DNA from: Alphaproteobacteria bacterium
GTDB taxonomy: Bacteria; Pseudomonadota; Alphaproteobacteria; Micropepsales; Micropepsaceae
NCBI GenBank assembly: GCA_947465395.1
Contig: CANIAL010000005.1
Coordinates: forward strand, 1 to 64,000
Reading direction: 5' to 3'
Length of the DNA: 64,000 bases
Program-made: the position numbers and the translations under genes
Notes under the pieces: generated by a model
The model's input: only the letters and a program-made list of their open reading frames with translations
What the model was told of the DNA's origin: nothing
The model's database searches: none
Part shown: piece by piece, positions 59,033 through 64,000 of the stretch
How positions within the stretch are numbered: position 1 is the stretch's first letter
Layout: each line of letters opens with the position of its first letter

Positions 59033-61363
59033 GTGTTTTTGCCCGTGAGCGGCTACGAAGACCGCTATTCCGACCCGCTGGATTCCGCCTTCAGCGAGAC
59101 CGCACCTATCGAGCGCGAACCTGCCTATATGGCCGGCCTCAACCCCGAACAACGCGCCGCCGTGGAGGCCACCGAAGGCCCCGTGCTGGTGCTGGCGGGC
59201 GCGGGCACCGGCAAGACCCGCGTGTTGACCACGCGGCTGGCGCACATACTGGCCACGCGCCGCGCCTGGCCCGGCCAGATGCTGTGCGTCACCTTCACCA
59301 ACAAGGCCGCCCGCGAAATGAAGGAGCGCATCGGCGCACTCATTGGGGGTGTCGTCGAAGGCATGCAGTGGCTGGGCACGTTCCATTCCATCGGGGCCAA
59401 GATGCTGCGCCGCCATGCCGAGCTGGCGGGGCTGAAAAGCAATTTCACCATCCTGGATTCCGATGACCAGCTTCGCCTGATGAAGCAGTTGATCGAAGCC
59501 GAAGGCGTGGACGAGAAACGCTGGCCTGCCCGCACACTGGCCAGCATGATTGACGGGTGGAAGAACCGGGGCCTGCGCCCCGACGATCTTTCCGACAGCG
59601 AAGGCCAGGCTTATGCGTTCGGCAAGGGCAAGCTGCTCTATCGGCAATACCAGGACCGGCTGAAGGCGCTGAACGCGGCGGATTTCGGCGACCTGCTGCT
59701 GGAGGTGCTGAACATCCTCAAGACTCATCCCGACATCCTGGCCGATTACCGCGACCGCTTCCGCTACATGCTGGTGGACGAATACCAGGACACCAATGTG
59801 GTGCAGTATCTGTGGCTGAAGCTGCTGGCATCCGGCACGGGCAATGTCTGCGTGGTGGGCGATGACGACCAGAGCATCTATGGCTGGCGCGGGGCGGAAG
59901 TGGAAAACATTCTGCGCTTCGAACGCGATTTCCCCGGCGCGAAAGTCATAAGGCTGGAGCGCAATTACCGCTCCACCCCCGTCATTCTGGGCGCGGCCTC
60001 GGGCCTGATCGCCGCCAACAAGGGCCGGCTGGGCAAGACGCTGTGGACCGAGGGCGATCCCGGCGAGAAGATCAAGGTGCAGGGCGTCTGGGACGCGGAA
60101 GAAGAGGCCCGCAACGTTGCGTCGGACGCCGAAGATTTGCACCGGCGCGGACATGCTTACGGACAGATGGCGATATTGGTGCGCGCATCCTTCCAGATGC
60201 GAGAATTTGAAGACCGCTTTATCTCCCTGGGCCTGCCTTATCGCGTCATCGGCGGTCCGCGTTTCTATGAGCGGGCAGAAATCCGCGATACCATGGCCTA
60301 TCTGCGCCTGATCGCGCAGGGCGATGATGACCTGGCGTTCGAGCGCATCGTCAACAAGCCCAAGCGCGGCATTGGCGACGCCAGCGTGGCGACATTGCAC
60401 ATCTTCGCCCGCGCCCGGCATTTGCCGCTGCTGGCGGCGGCGCGCGACTTGGCGTTGACCGACGAGGTGCCGCCCAAGGCACGGAAAGCCTTGGGCGAAC
60501 TGGGCGCCAATTTTGCCCGCTGGACGGAAACTTCGCGTGTGCTGCCGCACACCGAGCTGGCGGAAATGGTGCTGGACGAATGTGGTTACACCGACATGCT
60601 GAAAGCCGACAAATCGGCGGAAGCGCCGGGGCGGCTGGACAATCTGAAGGAATTTGTCCGTTCCATGGAAAGCTTTGAAAGCCTTTCCGCTTTCCTGGAA
60701 CACGTATCGCTGGTGATGGAAATTGCCCAGGATGAAACCGGCGACCGCATCAATTTGATGACGCTTCATGCCGCCAAGGGGCTGGAGTTCGACACGGTCT
60801 TCCTGCCCGGCTGGGAAGAGGGCCTGTTCCCGTCCCAGCGCACCATGGATGAGAACGGGCTGGCGGGGCTGGAGGAAGAACGCCGCCTGGCCTATGTCGG
60901 CCTGACGCGGGCGCGCCAGCGCGTGCGCGCCAGTTTCGCCGCTAATCGCCGCGTGCATGGAAGCTGGCAAAGCGCCCTGCCCTCGCGCTTCCTGTCCGAG
61001 ATTCCGGAAAGCCATGTGGAAACGATACTGGATGAAGGCTTTTATGGCGGCGCTTCGGGCTTCCGCGACAATGCAGGCGGTGCGGCCTTCGCCAGCACGT
61101 ACGGCTCGCCTGGATGGAAGCGCGCGCAAGCCAACCGCGCCGCTTCCGGCGGCGTGCGCGCCCGCCCGCCCATAATCGAAGCCCAGGCCTATGCCATGCA
61201 GACATCCGACCCGGAATCGTCGCAATTCTCGGTGGGCGAGCGCGTCTTCCACCAGAAATTCGGCTATGGCCGGGTCAGTTTCGTGGAAGGCAACAAGCTG
61301 ACCGTCAATTTCGATCATTCCGGCGACAAGCGGGTGATTGACCAGTTCGTGCAACGGGCATGA
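59033..61363 (+). CDS. uvrD: UvrD/PcrA-type ATP-dependent DNA helicase
   Basis: This 776-residue SF1A helicase unwinds DNA 3'-5' in repair and replication restart. Walker A is AGAGTGKTRVL, followed by VTFTNKAAREMKERI, GTFHSIGAKMLRRH, VDEYQDTN, VVGDDDQSIYGWRGA, LERNYRS, LMTLHAAKGLEFDTVFLPGWEEGLFP and RRLAYVGLTRA. The C-terminal Tudor-like part (RVFHQKFGYGRVSFVEGNKL) is the PcrA/UvrD RNA-polymerase-binding type. The start is uncertain: GTG 59033 or GTG 59045. prmA overlaps its stop by 4 bp. Confidence 0.93.
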   Translation: MFLPVSGYEDRYSDPLDSAFSETAPIEREPAYMAGLNPEQRAAVEATEGPVLVLAGAGTGKTRVLTTRLAHILATRRAWPGQMLCVTFTNKAAREMKERIGALIGGVVEGMQWLGTFHSIGAKMLRRHAELAGLKSNFTILDSDDQLRLMKQLIEAEGVDEKRWPARTLASMIDGWKNRGLRPDDLSDSEGQAYAFGKGKLLYRQYQDRLKALNAADFGDLLLEVLNILKTHPDILADYRDRFRYMLVDEYQDTNVVQYLWLKLLASGTGNVCVVGDDDQSIYGWRGAEVENILRFERDFPGAKVIRLERNYRSTPVILGAASGLIAANKGRLGKTLWTEGDPGEKIKVQGVWDAEEEARNVASDAEDLHRRGHAYGQMAILVRASFQMREFEDRFISLGLPYRVIGGPRFYERAEIRDTMAYLRLIAQGDDDLAFERIVNKPKRGIGDASVATLHIFARARHLPLLAAARDLALTDEVPPKARKALGELGANFARWTETSRVLPHTELAEMVLDECGYTDMLKADKSAEAPGRLDNLKEFVRSMESFESLSAFLEHVSLVMEIAQDETGDRINLMTLHAAKGLEFDTVFLPGWEEGLFPSQRTMDENGLAGLEEERRLAYVGLTRARQRVRASFAANRRVHGSWQSALPSRFLSEIPESHVETILDEGFYGGASGFRDNAGGAAFASTYGSPGWKRAQANRAASGGVRARPPIIEAQAYAMQTSDPESSQFSVGERVFHQKFGYGRVSFVEGNKLTVNFDHSGDKRVIDQFVQRA

Positions 61364-62214
61364 TCAATCCGCCGCTGTGGAAAGCATCGGTCGCGTTGAC
61401 CAAGCTGGAGGCCGCCGACATGGCGTCTCTCCTGGAGCTGGAAGGCAGCGCCCAGGCTGTGTTGATCGTGGAAGAACCCTTCGGCCCAGGCGCGGTGGTG
61501 GAGGCGCTTTATACGGAAGCGCCTGATGCCGCCTATCTCACCCGTCTCGCCGGGCGCGAGATCAATGTGGCGCCGCTGCCGGACCAGGACTGGATTCGCC
61601 TGTCCCAGGAAGGCCTGCCGCCTGTGCGGGCCGGGCGCTTCTTCGTGCATGGCGCGCATGATGCCGGCGTGGTGCCACATGGCGTCATCCCCATGCGGAT
61701 CGAGGCGGGCATGGCCTTTGGCACCGGGCATCACGAAACCACGGCGCTGTGCCTCTCCGTGCTCAGTGACCTGGCCCGCAAGCGCGCCTTCACCAATGTT
61801 CTGGACCTTGGCTGCGGCACGGGCCTTCTGGCCATTGGCGCTGCGGTATTGTGGAAGCGACCCGTGCTGGCGTCCGACATTGATCCGGTGGCGGTGGAAG
61901 TGACGGTCGCCAACGCCCGCGCCAACCGGGTGGCGCCCATGATCCGCGCCGTGGTGGCGGATGGCTTGTCGCATCCCACCTTGGCGGCGGGCGCGCCCTA
62001 CGACCTGATCATCGCCAACATATTGGCCGGGCCGCTGACCCGCCTGGCGCCCGGCATCACGGCCGCGCTGGCGTCCGGGGGCGTGCTGGTGCTATCGGGG
62101 CTGCTGAACAACCAGGAAAACATGCTGCTGTCCTTTTATCATGGGCTGCGGCTGAAGGAGCGCCGCCGCGACGGCCCCTGGAGCGCGCTGGTCTTGGAGA
62201 AAGCCCGGCGGTAA
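61360..62214 (+). CDS. prmA: ribosomal protein L11 methyltransferase
   Basis: This 284-residue SAM-dependent enzyme trimethylates L11. The C-terminal Rossmann domain shows PMRIEAGMAFGTGHHETTALCL, VLDLGCGTGLLAIGAAVL and DLIIANILAGPLTRLAP, the PrmA version of motif IV. The N-terminal domain (about 1-100) would bind L11. ATG 61360 overlaps the helicase stop by 4 bp, so it is translationally coupled. The aminopeptidase gene follows after 9 bp. Confidence 0.92.
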   Translation: MINPPLWKASVALTKLEAADMASLLELEGSAQAVLIVEEPFGPGAVVEALYTEAPDAAYLTRLAGREINVAPLPDQDWIRLSQEGLPPVRAGRFFVHGAHDAGVVPHGVIPMRIEAGMAFGTGHHETTALCLSVLSDLARKRAFTNVLDLGCGTGLLAIGAAVLWKRPVLASDIDPVAVEVTVANARANRVAPMIRAVVADGLSHPTLAAGAPYDLIIANILAGPLTRLAPGITAALASGGVLVLSGLLNNQENMLLSFYHGLRLKERRRDGPWSALVLEKARR

Positions 62215-62223
62215 AGTCAGCGC

Positions 62224-64000
62224 ATGGACAAGACCGCCCCCTTCCAGACCTATGACGACCGGTCCGATGCGGCCACCTGTGCGCCGCGTCTGGCCGCCCT
62301 TCGCGCCGAACTGGCGCGGCGCGGGCTGGACGGATTCGTGGTGCCTCATTCCGATGCGCAGCAGGGCGAGTATCTGCCCGAACATGCCGAGCGGCTGGCA
62401 TATCTGACATCCTTCACCGGATCGGCGGGCGCAGCGGTGGTCTTGAAAGACCGCGCCGCGGTGTTCGTGGATGGGCGTTATACGCTGCAGGTGCGCGGGC
62501 AGACCGACACGACATTGTTCGAGCCCCGCGATCTTGTCGCCGAAGGCCCTGCCGCCTGGGTCGAAGTCAATCTGCCGAAAGGCGCCAAGCTGGGTTATGA
62601 CCCCTGGCTGCACACATGGCATGGCGCGACGGCCCTGAAACAGGCGGTGGAAAAAGCGGGTGGCACGCTTGTCGCCTGTGACACCAACCCCATTGATACA
62701 GTGTGGGCGGATCAGCCCGCGCCGCCCGCCACGCCAACCCTGCCCCATGCGCAGAAATATGCCGGCCGTTCCAGCGCCGAGAAACGCAGCGAACTGTCGG
62801 CGGGCCTGAAGAAAGCGGGCGCAGATGCGGCGGTGATAACCTTGGCGGATTCGGCCTGCTGGTTGCTCAACATTCGCGGCAGCGATGTGGCGCACACGCC
62901 TTTCGCGCTGGGCTTTGCCATTCTTCATTCCGACGCGACGGTGGATTTGTTCCTGGACGAGAAAAAACGCTCGCCGGAATTGCTGGCCCATCTGGGCGGC
63001 GATGTGCGCTTGGCCCCACCAGAGCAATTCGCGAAAGCTTTGGGGGCCATGAAAGGCCGCACGGTTCAGGGCGATCCGGCCAACGCCGCTGCCGCGATTT
63101 TCGAGGCGCTGCAAAAGGCGGGCGCCACCATCAAGTTCGCGCCCGATCCCTGCCAGCTGCCCAAGGCCTGCAAAAACCCGGCGGAGATCGAAGGCGCGCG
63201 CCAAGCCCATATCCGCGATGGCGCGGCTTTGACCCGTTTCCTGTGCTGGTTCGCCCGGGAAGCGCCGAGCGGACACCTGACCGAAATTACCGCTGCCGAA
63301 CAGTTGGAAGGCTTTCGCCGCGCCACGGGGTCACTTTCGGACCTGTCGTTCGATTCCATTTCCGGCGCAGGCGCCAATGGCGCCATCGTGCATTACCGCG
63401 TCACCCGTTCCACCAGCCGGCCCATCCGCAACAACGAAATGTTCCTGATCGATTCCGGCGGGCAATATCCAGACGGCACCACCGATGTCACCCGCACGGT
63501 GATGGTGGGCGCGGCGACACCAGAAATGAAGGATCGATTCACCCGCGTGCTGAAAGGCCATATTGCGCTGGCCACGGCGCGTTTCCCGGACGGCACCATC
63601 GGCATGCAGCTGGACAGCTTCGCGCGGCGGCCATTGTGGGAAGCGGGGCTGGATTACGACCATGGCACCGGGCATGGCGTGGGATCGTATCTGTCGGTGC
63701 ATGAAGGGCCGCAGAACATCTCCAAGCGGCCCGTGAACCAGGCGCTGAAGCCCGGCATGATCGTTTCCAACGAGCCCGGTTATTACAAGACCGGCGAATA
63801 TGGCATCCGCATCGAGAACCTGGTGGTGGTGACGGACGCCAAGCCGCTGCCGGGCGGCGAGCGCCCCATGATGGCGTTCGAGACCATTACGCTGGCGCCG
63901 ATTGACCTGAACCTGGTGGAGGCCGCGCTGCTGACGGATAGCGAGCGCGCCTGGCTGAACGCCTACCACGCCAGGGTTCAGGCCGTGATCGGCCCGCTGG
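62224..64000 (+). CDS. Xaa-Pro aminopeptidase (M24B), 3' end outside window
   Basis: This aminopeptidase P-type enzyme removes the first residue before proline. 592 codons are visible with no stop; family members of this three-domain form have about 600 residues, so only the last few are missing. The metal ligands are present: the two Asp in LIDSGGQYPDGTTDVTRT, His in GTGHGVGSYLSVHEGP, Glu in VSNEPGYY and Glu in YGIRIENLVVV. The N-terminal creatinase-like domain begins RLAALRAELARRGLDGFVVPH. It follows prmA after 9 bp. Confidence 0.94.
   Translation, partial: MDKTAPFQTYDDRSDAATCAPRLAALRAELARRGLDGFVVPHSDAQQGEYLPEHAERLAYLTSFTGSAGAAVVLKDRAAVFVDGRYTLQVRGQTDTTLFEPRDLVAEGPAAWVEVNLPKGAKLGYDPWLHTWHGATALKQAVEKAGGTLVACDTNPIDTVWADQPAPPATPTLPHAQKYAGRSSAEKRSELSAGLKKAGADAAVITLADSACWLLNIRGSDVAHTPFALGFAILHSDATVDLFLDEKKRSPELLAHLGGDVRLAPPEQFAKALGAMKGRTVQGDPANAAAAIFEALQKAGATIKFAPDPCQLPKACKNPAEIEGARQAHIRDGAALTRFLCWFAREAPSGHLTEITAAEQLEGFRRATGSLSDLSFDSISGAGANGAIVHYRVTRSTSRPIRNNEMFLIDSGGQYPDGTTDVTRTVMVGAATPEMKDRFTRVLKGHIALATARFPDGTIGMQLDSFARRPLWEAGLDYDHGTGHGVGSYLSVHEGPQNISKRPVNQALKPGMIVSNEPGYYKTGEYGIRIENLVVVTDAKPLPGGERPMMAFETITLAPIDLNLVEAALLTDSERAWLNAYHARVQAVIGPL

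Noticed and set aside
59030..61354. Long open frame antisense to the helicase gene
   Set aside because: It is rich in His, Gly, Arg and Gln and has no motif; the plus strand has complete UvrD motifs. High GC opens such shadow frames.
62703..63704. Plus-strand open frame inside the aminopeptidase gene
   Set aside because: It is out of frame with the M24 metal-ligand motifs, which run without a stop from 62224 to the window end.
1..64000. CRISPR array, prophage or toxin-antitoxin pair
   Set aside because: No regularly spaced repeats, cas genes, phage structural genes or paired small toxin and antitoxin genes were found; the RHH protein at 57463 has no toxin partner.

Overview
The window is high-GC DNA packed with genes and reads as chromosome of an alphaproteobacterium. 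The evidence is a circularly permuted two-piece tmRNA gene, an alphaproteobacterial-type SspB adaptor, a class I lysyl-tRNA synthetase, a long two-domain dCTP deaminase, PleC/DivJ-like histidine kinases and several perfect CtrA boxes (TTAA-N7-TTAA). I cannot name a genus; a Rhizomicrobium/Caulobacterales/Rhizobiales-like lineage would fit. Nearly all of it is ordinary core genome, with a few traces of mobility.

Layout. 1-558: a polysaccharide deacetylase gene cut by an IS3-family element that runs off the left edge. 641-6150: DusB and an RND efflux pair (lipoprotein adaptor plus 1040-aa pump). 6238-8812: an overlapping trio (VOC protein, PEP-mutase/isocitrate-lyase family protein, DusA). 8825-12537: M61 peptidase, phosphomannomutase/phosphoglucomutase and a zinc-ribbon protein, all on the minus strand. 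12702-17512: a CtrA-box gene, a large membrane protein and PepN. 17531-20807: a structured repeat, a histidine kinase and a frameshifted outer-membrane-type protein, the last two each preceded by a CtrA box. 20875-22646: divergent speD and speE with structured leaders. 23088-26056: a chain of five genes overlapping by 4 bp (thioredoxin-TPR, LON-domain, Trm112, DUF971, KirBac-like channel with a non-canonical filter). 26053-30246: PyrD, an S24 repressor, a TPR protein and LysRS. 30317-36385: a kinase with degenerate receiver and Hpt domains, an Fe-S helicase and Dcd. 36386-40752: an orphan IS end, a terminator, GNAT, three small exported or membrane proteins and another kinase.

41034-48754 is rich in exported enzymes: Tat-type signals on a glycosylasparaginase, a dienelactone hydrolase, a PatB/MalY-like PLP enzyme and a SorA-like sulfite dehydrogenase, plus Sec-type signals on a double rhodanese and a SorB-like cytochrome. 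The last four lie in tandem and can be read as an envelope sulfur route (C-S cleavage, sulfane transfer, sulfite oxidation). A tRNA-Gly gene with a duplicated 3' end, a typical integration scar, lies inside this block. 48792-55321 holds ThyA, tmRNA, an MFS-debranching enzyme-GT4 cassette and SspB. 55355-64000 holds FumC, a SpeE-like protein, an RHH protein, an AT-rich orphan gene, GST, DUF4169, a UvrD-type helicase, PrmA and an Xaa-Pro aminopeptidase that runs off the right edge.

The best leads are the sulfur block with its apparently Tat-exported PLP enzyme, the KirBac-like channel lacking the TVGYG filter, the kinase whose receiver and Hpt both lack phosphoacceptors, the paired structured repeats with compensatory changes, and the tRNA 3'-end duplication. 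I found no CRISPR array, prophage or defence island.
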